Shown: piece by piece, positions 1 to 6,175 of the stretch
Numbering within the stretch: position 1 is the first letter of the stretch
How the letters are laid out: each line of letters opens with the position of its first letter
From: CAVOBC01 sp963693635
GTDB taxonomy: Bacteria; Pseudomonadota; Gammaproteobacteria; Pseudomonadales; Azotimanducaceae
NCBI GenBank assembly: GCA_963693635.1
Contig: CAVOBC010000295.1
Location: 1-6,175, forward strand
Length of the DNA: 6,175 nucleotides
Reading direction: 5' to 3'
Made by a program: the position numbers and the translations under genes
Notes under the pieces: generated by a model
Told to the model about the DNA's origin: nothing
What the model saw: the letters and a program-made list of their open reading frames with translations, nothing else
Database searches by the model: none

Positions 1-1
1 A

Positions 2-1231
2 CTCAAGACCGGACGAGACGTTGCCATTGCGACGCTGCTCGGTGCAGAAGAGTTTGGCTTTGCGACCGCGCCGCTCATTACGCTCGGCTGCATCATGATG
101 CGCAAGTGTCACCTCAACACCTGTCCGGTCGGAATCGCAACCCAGGACAAGGAACTGCGCAAGCGTTTCGCCGGCAAGCCCGAACACGTGGTGAACTACC
201 TCTTCATGGTCGCCGAAGAGATGCGCCTCATCATGGCGCGCCTCGGCTTCCGCAAGGTGACCGACATGATCGGCCACGTAGAGGTGCTGGAAACGCGCCG
301 CGCCATCGAACATTGGAAGATGCGCGGACTGGACCTGACCGCCCTCCTGACGCCCGCGCACCGGGTCTTTGAGAACACCGAAGTGTATCGAATCCACGAC
401 CAGAAACACGGCCTCGAGACCGCGCTCGACCAGGAGCTGATTCGGTCCGCTCGAAACGCGATCAATAGCGGTCAACCTGTAACGATCGAACGCAACATCG
501 TCAACACCAATCGAGTGGTCGGCACCATGCTGTCACACGAAGTCGCCAAGCGGTGGGGCGCCGACCTGTTGCCTGACGACACCATAACGCTCAAGTTCAA
601 CGGCTCAGCCGGTCAGAGCCTGGGCGCATGGCTCGCGAAGGGCGTGACGATTCAGGTCGAGGGCGATGCCAATGACTACGTCGGCAAGGGACTATCGGGT
701 GGCAAGCTAATTATCTTCCCGCCCAGGGAGAGCACGTTCGCGGCCGAAGACAATGTCCTGGTCGGCAACGTCGTACTCTACGGCGCGACCTCCGGGGAAG
801 CATACTTTCGCGGGATCGCGGCCGAGCGTTTCGCGGTCCGCAACAGCGGCGCCCGGACCGTCGTCGAGGGTATCGGCGACCACGGCTGTGAATACATGAC
901 CGGCGGCCGGGTCGTTGTTCTCGGTAAGACGGGCCGCAACTTCGGTGCCGGCATGAGTGGCGGCATCGCCTATGTGCTGGATCGGGACGGCGACTTCCCG
1001 GAGAAATGCAACACCGGCACACTCCTCCTGGAGCGGATCGAAGCGGATGCAGACATCGTGGAGCTGAAGGAACTAATCGTGAACCATCAGCACTACACCG
1101 GGTCTGCAATCGCTGCGCGCGTGCTCGCGGAGTTCGACGCGCATCTGCCTCGCTTCGTTAAAGTGATGCCGACAGACTACAAGCGTGTGTTGGAGGAGAC
1201 AGCAGACCGCATTGCCACCGCCGCGAGCTAA
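2..1231 (+). CDS. gltB: Glutamate synthase (NADPH) large subunit, 3' part only
   Basis: This is the C-terminal 409 residues of the GOGAT alpha subunit. The frame is open from base 2, so the start lies outside the window. Full-length GltB is usually about 1,500 residues, so the N-terminal glutaminase domain and most of the FMN synthase domain are missing here. The subunit makes glutamate in the cytoplasm from 2-oxoglutarate and ammonia released from glutamine. Visible residues 30, 36 and 41 form the Cys-x5-Cys-x4-Cys motif (bases 89-124) that binds the 3Fe-4S cluster, followed by CPVGIATQ. From about residue 150 to 350 runs the glycine-rich beta-helix domain, with GSAGQSLGAWL, LSGGKLIIFPP, GDHGCEYMTGG and GAGMSGGIAYVLD. 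The tail HYTGSA...LPRFVKVMPTDYKRVL is the usual GltB ending. No frameshift or missing key residue is seen. gltD follows 172 bases downstream on the same strand, supporting joint expression. The identification is very secure. Confidence 0.97.
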   Translation, partial: LKTGRDVAIATLLGAEEFGFATAPLITLGCIMMRKCHLNTCPVGIATQDKELRKRFAGKPEHVVNYLFMVAEEMRLIMARLGFRKVTDMIGHVEVLETRRAIEHWKMRGLDLTALLTPAHRVFENTEVYRIHDQKHGLETALDQELIRSARNAINSGQPVTIERNIVNTNRVVGTMLSHEVAKRWGADLLPDDTITLKFNGSAGQSLGAWLAKGVTIQVEGDANDYVGKGLSGGKLIIFPPRESTFAAEDNVLVGNVVLYGATSGEAYFRGIAAERFAVRNSGARTVVEGIGDHGCEYMTGGRVVVLGKTGRNFGAGMSGGIAYVLDRDGDFPEKCNTGTLLLERIEADADIVELKELIVNHQHYTGSAIAARVLAEFDAHLPRFVKVMPTDYKRVLEETADRIATAAS

Positions 1232-1403
1232 GTGATGCCGGACCGTCATTCGCCAATGCGGGTTGGCCGATGCGCTTGCAAATTGGCGGCGGATTCACCA
1301 GGCAACTGGCATGCCGATAACCAGTCGGTCCGCTCATCGCCCAACCTGGAGTTCCCGAGCACGGGCGGGACATTAACCGACGACGAGACGGAGGTTCGTA
1401 CTC
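1232..1403 (+). other. gltB-gltD intergenic gap with weak inverted repeats
   Basis: This 172-base gap holds no convincing gene. It has several short inverted repeats: GCCAA/TTGGC at 1252-1256 and 1263-1267 (6-base loop), with TTGGCG at 1283-1288 as an alternative partner for CGCCAA at 1251-1256; ACTGG/CCAGT at 1305-1309 and 1321-1325; and GTCGGT/ACCGAC at 1324-1329 and 1376-1381, enclosing a CCCG-AGCA-CGGG hairpin at 1354-1365. None is followed by a T tract, so no intrinsic terminator is supported. No good -35/-10 pair was found. The gap may be a transcribed spacer within a gltBD operon. Any regulatory role is inference. Confidence 0.4.
1390..1394 (+). promoter_or_regulatory. Ribosome binding site of gltD
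   Basis: GGAGG lies nine bases before the TTG at 1404, a strong Shine-Dalgarno match at good spacing. It decides the start: the first in-frame ATG, at 1425, is 30 bases away, and using it would remove the MGKTTGF leader that is normal for GltD. Confidence 0.8.
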
Positions 1404-2861
1404 TTGGGTAAGACAACGGGATTCATGGAATTCGAGCGGGAGCAAGCACCCTATCGGGACCCGATCGAGCGCGTGCTCGACTTTAAAGAAATCTACACAC
1501 CTCACGACACAAAACAGCTAGAGGTACAGGGCGCCCGGTGCATGGACTGTGGGGTACCATTTTGCCAGTCCGAAGCCTACGCCGCGCCTGACACGGGCTG
1601 TCCGATCTACAACCTCATCCCCGAGTGGAACGATCTGGTGTATCACGGCCGCTGGAAAGATGCGCTCGACCGTTTGCACAAGACCAACAACTTTCCCGAG
1701 TTCACAGGTCGGGTTTGTCCCGCCCCGTGCGAGGGCGCGTGTGTACTCGGCATCACCAGCCCACCCGTCACGATCAAGAACATCGAGTGTGCAATCGTCG
1801 ACCGCGGCTTTGCCGAGGGCTGGATCGTTCCGGAGCCACCCACGAGTCGTACCGGAAAGCACATTGTGATTGTCGGTTCCGGGCCCTCAGGGCTCGCCGC
1901 AGCAGCCCAGTTGAATTCGGCTGGGCACTCCGTGACCGTATACGAACGCGAGGACCGCATCGGTGGATTGCTGATGTATGGCATTCCGAACATGAAGCTC
2001 GACAAGGCCGTCGTTGATCGGCGCGTCGACATTCTTCGGCAAGAAGGCGTGCACTTCGAGACGAACGCCGATGTCGGTCGCAATGTCAGCGTAGATCAAC
2101 TCGTGACGGACAACGACGCCGTGCTCCTGACGACAGGCGCGACCGCCGCTCGTGACCTGCCAATCGCTGGCCGCGAGGGTGGCGGTGTGCATCTTGCGAT
2201 GGACTTCCTGCGGCCGAATACGAGATCGCTGCTGGACTCAAAGCTCACCGACAATCAGTACCTCTCGGCCAGGGACAAAGACGTCATCGTCATCGGTGGT
2301 GGTGACACGGGTACCGACTGCATCGGAACATCCATTCGGCATGGCTGCAAGTCCCTGGTCAACTTTGAGATCATGCCCCCGTCACCGGACGAACGCGGCC
2401 CCAACAATCCGTGGCCGCTTTGGCCGCGCACCTACAAGGTTGACTACGGCCACGCCGAGGCTGCAGCAAAGTTCGGTGACGATCCACGCAGCTACTCGAT
2501 CAGCAGCAAAGAGTTTCTGCGCGACGACGCCGGCAACCTGACCGGCATATCGACAGTGAATGTGGATCACCAGCTCAAGGACGTGCCGGGGACCGAAAAG
2601 GTCTGGCCAGCGCAACTCGTGCTGCTGTCCATGGGTTTTCTGGGCCCGGAGCATTATGTGAGCGAGCCGCTTGGCTTCGAGTTGGATGCCCGCAGCAATT
2701 ACCTCGCCGACAGAAAGACCTACAAAACGACCCACGACAAGGTCTGGGCCGCCGGCGATTGCCGCTTTGGCCAGTCCATCGTGGTGCGAGCCATCAACGA
2801 GGGACGCGAAGCGGCCCGCGAGATCGACCGATCACTCATGGGCGACACGCAGCTCCTGTAA
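1404..2861 (+). CDS. gltD: Glutamate synthase (NADPH) small subunit
   Basis: A complete 485-residue GOGAT beta subunit, within the usual family length. It passes electrons from NADPH through FAD and 4Fe-4S clusters to the FMN site of GltB. The N-terminal domain has cluster-type cysteines at residues 46, 49, 54 and 66 (CMDCGVPFC...GCPIYN), then 105, 109 and 113 (CPAPCEGAC). The FAD-binding Rossmann motif is VGSGPSG at residues 157-163, followed by the acidic strand end YERED. The NADPH-binding motif is GGGDTG at 298-303. The C-terminal FAD contact is AAGDCRFGQS at 449-458, followed by INEGREAA. NNPWPLWPRTYKVDYGHAEA at 334-353 is typical of the GltD branch of the wider family of related NAD(P)H oxidoreductases. 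The start is TTG, chosen for the GGAGG site upstream and because family members begin MGKxTGF. All key residues are present. It follows gltB directly and faces the Ig-like gene tail to tail. Confidence 0.97.
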   Translation: MGKTTGFMEFEREQAPYRDPIERVLDFKEIYTPHDTKQLEVQGARCMDCGVPFCQSEAYAAPDTGCPIYNLIPEWNDLVYHGRWKDALDRLHKTNNFPEFTGRVCPAPCEGACVLGITSPPVTIKNIECAIVDRGFAEGWIVPEPPTSRTGKHIVIVGSGPSGLAAAAQLNSAGHSVTVYEREDRIGGLLMYGIPNMKLDKAVVDRRVDILRQEGVHFETNADVGRNVSVDQLVTDNDAVLLTTGATAARDLPIAGREGGGVHLAMDFLRPNTRSLLDSKLTDNQYLSARDKDVIVIGGGDTGTDCIGTSIRHGCKSLVNFEIMPPSPDERGPNNPWPLWPRTYKVDYGHAEAAAKFGDDPRSYSISSKEFLRDDAGNLTGISTVNVDHQLKDVPGTEKVWPAQLVLLSMGFLGPEHYVSEPLGFELDARSNYLADRKTYKTTHDKVWAAGDCRFGQSIVVRAINEGREAAREIDRSLMGDTQLL

Positions 2862-2908
2862 AGATCGCCTTCAAGGCAGTTGATCGCTGGGCGCGATGAG
2901 AAACTCAC

Positions 2909-2961
2909 CGTTCCGACCCGTCACGTAGAGTCGCGCACAAACGCGAGGTGAATCCGGAACG
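2909..2961. repeat. Nested three-stem inverted repeat
   Basis: Three arms pair in register around one centre. The outer stem is CGTTCCG (2909-2915) with CGGAACG (2955-2961), the middle is TCAC (2921-2924) with GTGA (2948-2951), and the inner is TCGCG (2931-2935) with CGCGA (2942-2946) around the loop CACAAA. That is 16 base pairs in 53 bases, with internal loops of 5/3 and 6/1 bases. It could be a transcribed hairpin ending or protecting either convergent transcript, or a copy of a dispersed palindromic element. Only its pairing is seen; its function is unknown. Confidence 0.5.
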
Positions 2962-2963
2962 CA

Positions 2964-2988
2964 AACAACGCTTGCCAGAGGCGCTGTT
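2964..2988. repeat. Imperfect hairpin next to the nested repeat
   Basis: AACAACGC (2964-2971) pairs with GCGCTGTT (2981-2988) with one A-C mismatch. A T-G and a T-A pair can extend it inward to leave the loop GCCAG. It begins three bases after the nested repeat. TGCCA at 2973-2977 can alternatively pair with TGGCA at 2991-2995. There is no T tract after it on either strand, so a terminator role is unproven. Confidence 0.35.
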
Positions 2989-3010
2989 CGTGGCAGACAT
3001 GAATCCTTCC

Positions 3011-3022
3011 AGTCCGCGGACT
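3011..3022. repeat. 12-base perfect palindrome
   Basis: AGTCCGCGGACT reads the same on both strands and is flanked by direct copies of TTCCA (3007-3011 and 3022-3026). It could be a site for a dimeric DNA-binding protein or a small stem. A 12-base palindrome is expected by chance about once in 4,000 positions, so the evidence for function is weak. Confidence 0.3.
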
Positions 3023-3059
3023 TCCATTCAGGCTGTTAGCCAGTCAATCCGTGTCCAGT

Positions 3060-3092
3060 CTGCATTTTCCTTCCTGCATTCCTTGCTGCAAT
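3060..3092. repeat. Short degenerate direct repeat
   Basis: Three imperfect copies of a CTGCATT(CCTT) unit stand in a row: CTGCATTTTCCTT at 3060-3072, CTGCATTCCTT at 3074-3084 and a shortened CTGCAAT at 3086-3092. They lie just beyond the stop codon of the minus-strand Ig-like gene. This looks like small-scale slippage or chance, and no role is apparent. Confidence 0.3.
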
Positions 3093-3108
3093 CAGACAAG
3101 CGAGCGAG

Positions 3109-6100
3109 CTAGTAGGTACAGAGGAACGTCGTTCCTGACTCGGATTTCGATGCATTCGCGATAACCTTCACCTCGATGCCCGCACCACCCGTAATCGGGT
3201 TGGATGCCGGTCCGATGTCAATGAGCTGCCGGTCAAATCGAGTACCGTTGGCAACTGTGAACGCCGGTGAATTGGTGATCTCACAGCCGTTTGTGCCTGA
3301 GGTAAAAGACACCGTAGACCCGACCGGCATCCCCTGATTGTGTCTATCTGATATCTCGGACCATACGCTGCCCGCGCCAATCAGGTCATCGATATCACCA
3401 GAGGTCGGTGGCACATCTGTATCAGCCCAACCGATATTGAAGTCGGTATCAACGGGCACAAGCCCACCATGGTTATAGACAACCAAACCTACCCTCTCAA
3501 CGCGAAGTTCGCCCGGAAAGAACATATCGGTCGTTGCGATCACGCGACTAACATATTCACCCGAACCCACATCCCGAATCCCAACTTCCGAGAAACTGCC
3601 AGCAAGCCCGATTTGGATGGAGCGCCGGATGTTGACCAGTTCACGCGTGCAGTAACGGTGAGCGCCCTCAACACACGGCACGGTGACATTGTCACAAGCA
3701 AGCGGTTCGTCACTGACATCCTTCGGACACAAGGTACCGTTGTAGATGCCGTTACCCGCATCAAATTTGTTATTAAGTTCGGTCTCACCGGGGCCCGCAA
3801 TTTCGGGGTCGATGCCGAAGTCGATGAACGTCTCTTCATCGCCCCCGACCTGATAACAGGTATCGGGTACTTCACTCGGATTCGTTATCGGCGAAGCGGG
3901 GCCATAGCATTTGCGGCGAAGTGGCACGGCCGATTCATCGCCGTTGTCTCTGGAGTCGTCTGATGCTGGATCACCATTGCCGAACACACCATCTTCATTG
4001 ATGTCCAGAAACGCTTCAGGCAAGTCGACAAAGGGTTCACCGAAGTCGTAGGTCCCGTTGCCGTTGCTATCGACGAAGCTCTCTTCCCCCAGGGCAAAAG
4101 CCATGACGGTGGCGCGGCCGCCTTCCAGTTGCCCCGCCCCGCCCGGGTACCCGGCAATTGAGTCCGACGCCGGTCGCGAGGGTGAAATACAGGGCCCAAA
4201 GTTCGGACGGAATGGCGCTGTGGCTCGCCCTGGATTCGAAATATCATGATTGCTCGTACTGTCAGCATCTTCGTCGAGATACTTGCGCTGATAGCTAATA
4301 CGAAACCTTGCATCAACGATACACACGGGATCACCCGCTGTGCACTGGATGCCGTACAGCCCGCCTCCTCCGAATGCCGCCGGGTCAACGATGTCGACGC
4401 CTAAACCTAGCGGGTCACTTGTTACAACGCGGGCATCCCCATAACCACCCACCAGGCCCAGCTGAGCTTCGGATTCGACCCGGAAGATTCCATTTGTTGT
4501 CGACGCTGAGTAGAAGAAGTTCGCCGGGTTGTCTTCGACGACGTATTCAGTGAAGCCGTAGCCAGCCGCGTCAATGACAACTTCCTCATCGATGATCATC
4601 GGATTCGGACAGTCCTGCGGATCTGTGTCGTTCAGGTCCTTAGGTACGATGTTGGGGTCCGTTGGACCGCGGGGTTCGGTACCAATCAAATCGACCCCAC
4701 ACGAACCGCTCGTCGTCACACAGGATGGTCCAATCGACCCAAGTTCGGTACGGAAGGTTACCGCGGTGCCATCAGGCACAGGGTTATTGAACGCGTCAGA
4801 CATGCGGGCGGTCAGCCGAGTGGTTTCACCCTCTCGGTTGAGACCTTCGAGCGCAAGAATCGTTGCGGCAATCGCCATACTGTTTTGGTCAGGTACACCT
4901 GTGTTGACCGACAGCAGTCCGGATAGCGTCACCAATGTCTTGTCTTTGTCACCACTGTTGTCCGAATCGACGGCGAGGCTGGCACGTACCCGGACTGAGG
5001 TAGGTACAAAACCGGCATTGACAAACGCTACTGCTTTGCCGTCGTCGTCCGTCAGATCGGTAAACTTCTCAAGCGTCAGACCACCCACGTTCGAGGTCAA
5101 CTCGAAGGTCACTTCCTCGTCAGGAACCGGATCGCCAAAAACGTCAAGCAATTGGAAGACCACCTGCGCACTGCTGATGCCGCCTGACTCCTTGATCTGA
5201 ATGTTCTGCAGGCTCGGGTCTCCGGGGTCAACCACGACCGAGTCAAACTTGATCGACCCGATAATGGGCTCGAAGATATCGATGCTGCCCACAGCCGTCT
5301 CACCGCTGCTGGTTTCTGTCGCTGTGATCTCGTCCTCAACGCAACCACTGGCCTCGAAGGTCGCTTCAATAGCACCGCTCGCATCAGACTCCGCGGTGGG
5401 CGACACGGACGCGAGGGGCAAGCCCGTTACCGGGTCATTCTGCGATGAGCAGATGCTGGCAAACGTGATATCAATATTATTCTGAGGAATCCCCGCGATG
5501 TCCGTCACAAGAAGGCCAATTGATGCGGTGCCCCCCGCAGAGATCGGACTGTCGCTAATAAACAACTTGCCAGCTTCAAAGGTTGCGGCGCCGGTACAAT
5601 CGAAGGGCAGAGGCGCCCCTGTGACCGCGTCGACGTTGCCTTCACAGATTCCGATCTGCAAGCCCGCGATGCCAACATCAAACAGGAGCGATGACGCCGT
5701 CGATCCCACGAGAACCGAGAGTTTGCCCTGTCCGACGGTCGGGCCAGCAGTCAGGTCAACCAGTATGTTGCCGTTGGCGTCAGACACCGCCGTCACATGT
5801 TCTGCCGGCGCGCTACCACTGACGCTGACCAGGGTGTCAAGCGTGGAGGAGATGGTCGCGGTGCGAAGCGGCAGCCCGCTCGATCCGTCGGTGATCCGAA
5901 TCGTGACTCCCGCCGGTTGCGACGTGGTGATGATGTTGTTACCAGTAGAGGGGTCTTCCGGTGTCGCATCGCTGAACAACAGGAAATCGATCGCAATCGG
6001 CGTGTCGCCGGCGTTGCCATCGGTTTCAAACGTCAATGAGTCACTTCCAAAAAGCTGATTGTCGATCAGGATCGTCACGTCAGCCCTTCCCGCTCCCGGC

Positions 6101-6174
6101 ACCGAACCCGCGCTCAGGCGAGCGGTCGCAAGCCCCGATGGGTCTGTCAGAGCGCGCCCATTGCCGGGGAACAG
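3109..6174 (-). CDS. Large Ig-like repeat protein with Asp-rich segment, 5' truncated
   Basis: The reading frame is open to the window edge. A GTG codon at 6102 is not a convincing start, because the 24 codons before it are in frame, stop-free and read as the tail of another Ig-like module (DPSGLATARL). The visible part is 1,021 residues ending in FLCTY; numbering below starts at that GTG. Ig-like modules of the Big/invasin kind cover about 62-143, 145-276, 280-397 and 405-548. They share a strand motif of the form PVPD..VTF (324-333, 440-450) and DDDGKA- or DANGN-type turns. An Asp- and Cys-rich segment (about 598-820) follows, then a last Ig-like region with MPVGSTVSF at 925-933. There are 18 cysteines, which suits disulphide bonds outside the cytoplasm. 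The signal peptide would lie outside the window. No membrane segment or C-terminal sorting signal is seen. Its role is unknown; adhesion or cell-surface structure is inferred from the module type only. Confidence 0.85.
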   Translation of the reverse strand: MFPGNGRALTDPSGLATARLSAGSVPGAGRADVTILIDNQLFGSDSLTFETDGNAGDTPIAIDFLLFSDATPEDPSTGNNIITTSQPAGVTIRITDGSSGLPLRTATISSTLDTLVSVSGSAPAEHVTAVSDANGNILVDLTAGPTVGQGKLSVLVGSTASSLLFDVGIAGLQIGICEGNVDAVTGAPLPFDCTGAATFEAGKLFISDSPISAGGTASIGLLVTDIAGIPQNNIDITFASICSSQNDPVTGLPLASVSPTAESDASGAIEATFEASGCVEDEITATETSSGETAVGSIDIFEPIIGSIKFDSVVVDPGDPSLQNIQIKESGGISSAQVVFQLLDVFGDPVPDEEVTFELTSNVGGLTLEKFTDLTDDDGKAVAFVNAGFVPTSVRVRASLAVDSDNSGDKDKTLVTLSGLLSVNTGVPDQNSMAIAATILALEGLNREGETTRLTARMSDAFNNPVPDGTAVTFRTELGSIGPSCVTTSGSCGVDLIGTEPRGPTDPNIVPKDLNDTDPQDCPNPMIIDEEVVIDAAGYGFTEYVVEDNPANFFYSASTTNGIFRVESEAQLGLVGGYGDARVVTSDPLGLGVDIVDPAAFGGGGLYGIQCTAGDPVCIVDARFRISYQRKYLDEDADSTSNHDISNPGRATAPFRPNFGPCISPSRPASDSIAGYPGGAGQLEGGRATVMAFALGEESFVDSNGNGTYDFGEPFVDLPEAFLDINEDGVFGNGDPASDDSRDNGDESAVPLRRKCYGPASPITNPSEVPDTCYQVGGDEETFIDFGIDPEIAGPGETELNNKFDAGNGIYNGTLCPKDVSDEPLACDNVTVPCVEGAHRYCTRELVNIRRSIQIGLAGSFSEVGIRDVGSGEYVSRVIATTDMFFPGELRVERVGLVVYNHGGLVPVDTDFNIGWADTDVPPTSGDIDDLIGAGSVWSEISDRHNQGMPVGSTVSFTSGTNGCEITNSPAFTVANGTRFDRQLIDIGPASNPITGGAGIEVKVIANASKSESGTTFLCTY
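3970..4071 (-). other. Asp-rich calcium-loop-like motifs in the Ig-like protein
   Basis: Two loops stand close together. DSNGNGTYDFGE (residues 678-689, numbered from the GTG codon at 6102) has Asp/Asn at alternate positions and a Glu twelve residues along, as in EF-hand or dockerin calcium loops. DINEDGVFGNGD (700-711) repeats the pattern less perfectly. They are joined by the acidic linker PFVDLPEAFL. A looser third acidic stretch, NNKFDAGNGIYNG, follows at 777-789. Calcium binding is inferred from spacing alone. Confidence 0.55.
4459..5919 (-). other. Tandem Ig-like modules of the large protein
   Basis: Four consecutive beta-rich modules can be traced at bases 5674-5919, 5275-5670, 4912-5265 and 4459-4890. 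They are recognised by recurring strand cores: GLPLRTATIS, IPQNNIDITF, DPVPDEEVTF and NPVPDGTAVTF. The second to fourth cores are 119 and 116 residues apart, while the modules share little identity. Modules 3 and 4 most resemble bacterial Ig-like group 1 domains. Module 2 carries cysteines 218 and 254, which may form a cross-strand disulphide. Module 4 is enlarged by an insert of about 60 residues holding cysteines 461, 468 and 498. Boundaries are estimates from the motifs. Confidence 0.6.
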
Positions 6175-6175
6175 A

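Larger units (their letters stand above)
2862..3108. other. Convergent intergenic spacer rich in inverted repeats
   Basis: This 247-base stretch separates the 3' ends of gltD (+) and the Ig-like gene (-). No coding frame in it looks real. It holds a run of dyads: GCCT/AGGC at 2867-2877 just after the gltD stop, ATCGC/GCGAT at 2883-2897, a nested structure at 2909-2961, a stem at 2964-2988 and a palindrome at 3011-3022. None is followed by a clear T tract on either strand, so a classical Rho-independent terminator cannot be assigned. The dyads may still act as 3' ends or RNA-stabilising hairpins, which would suit a convergent spacer. Confidence 0.5.

Noticed and set aside
711..1109. 132-codon minus-strand frame within gltB
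   Set aside because: It is an Arg/Ser/Pro-rich shadow of a strongly conserved gltB region; the + strand reading is certain.
1158..1505. 115-codon minus-strand frame spanning the gltB-gltD gap
   Set aside because: It overlaps both real genes at its ends and shows no domain or conserved motif, so it does not explain the gap.
2883..2897. ATCGC/GCGAT hairpin as a gltD intrinsic terminator
   Set aside because: The stem is only 5 bp and the following bases (GAGAAACTC) contain no T tract.
3469..3963. 164-codon open frame on the + strand
   Set aside because: It is antisense to the Asp/Cys-rich segment and C-terminal region, with no ribosome binding site or family resemblance seen.
4574..5200. 208-codon open frame on the + strand opposite the Ig-like gene
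   Set aside because: Its translation is a Ser/Pro/Val-rich low-complexity shadow of the minus-strand modules with no motif. The minus-strand frame is far longer and has coherent Ig-like repeats.
5498..6058. 186-codon open frame on the + strand
   Set aside because: It lies wholly antisense to Ig-like modules 1 and 2, has shadow-type composition and no recognisable domain.
6100..6102. GTG at 6102 as the start of the Ig-like protein
   Set aside because: The frame continues upstream without a stop and encodes Ig-like sequence, and no signal peptide follows the GTG. The gene is truncated by the window edge.

Overview
The window holds three protein genes, two of them cut by its edges. The left half carries the end of gltB and a complete gltD, both on the + strand. 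Together they encode the two subunits of NADPH-type glutamate synthase (GOGAT). The right half is one long minus-strand reading frame, open to the window edge, for a large Cys-rich protein built of Ig-like modules with an Asp-rich, EF-hand/dockerin-like segment. It is probably secreted or surface-exposed. No tRNA, rRNA, CRISPR array, insertion sequence or phage gene was recognised.

Layout: gltB 3' part (2-1231), a 172-base gap with weak inverted repeats, gltD (1404-2861, TTG start behind a GGAGG ribosome binding site), a 247-base spacer between convergent genes that is rich in inverted repeats, then the Ig-like gene on the minus strand (3109 to beyond 6175). GltB and GltD form one enzyme. GltD takes electrons from NADPH through FAD and 4Fe-4S centres. 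GltB uses them at FMN and a 3Fe-4S centre to reductively transfer ammonia from glutamine to 2-oxoglutarate. The Ig-like gene points towards gltD and has no visible functional link to it.

Organism: the bacterial-type two-subunit GOGAT with adjacent gltB and gltD, the moderately high GC, and an Ig-like protein carrying DxNxNGxxDxGE-type loops fit a proteobacterium, most likely an environmental gammaproteobacterium. This is an inference from gene style, not a phylogenetic result.

No clearly new multi-gene system is visible. The parts least explained by known families are the Asp/Cys-rich segment and C-terminal region of the Ig-like protein, and the cluster of dyads in the convergent spacer, above all a nested three-stem inverted repeat at 2909-2961.
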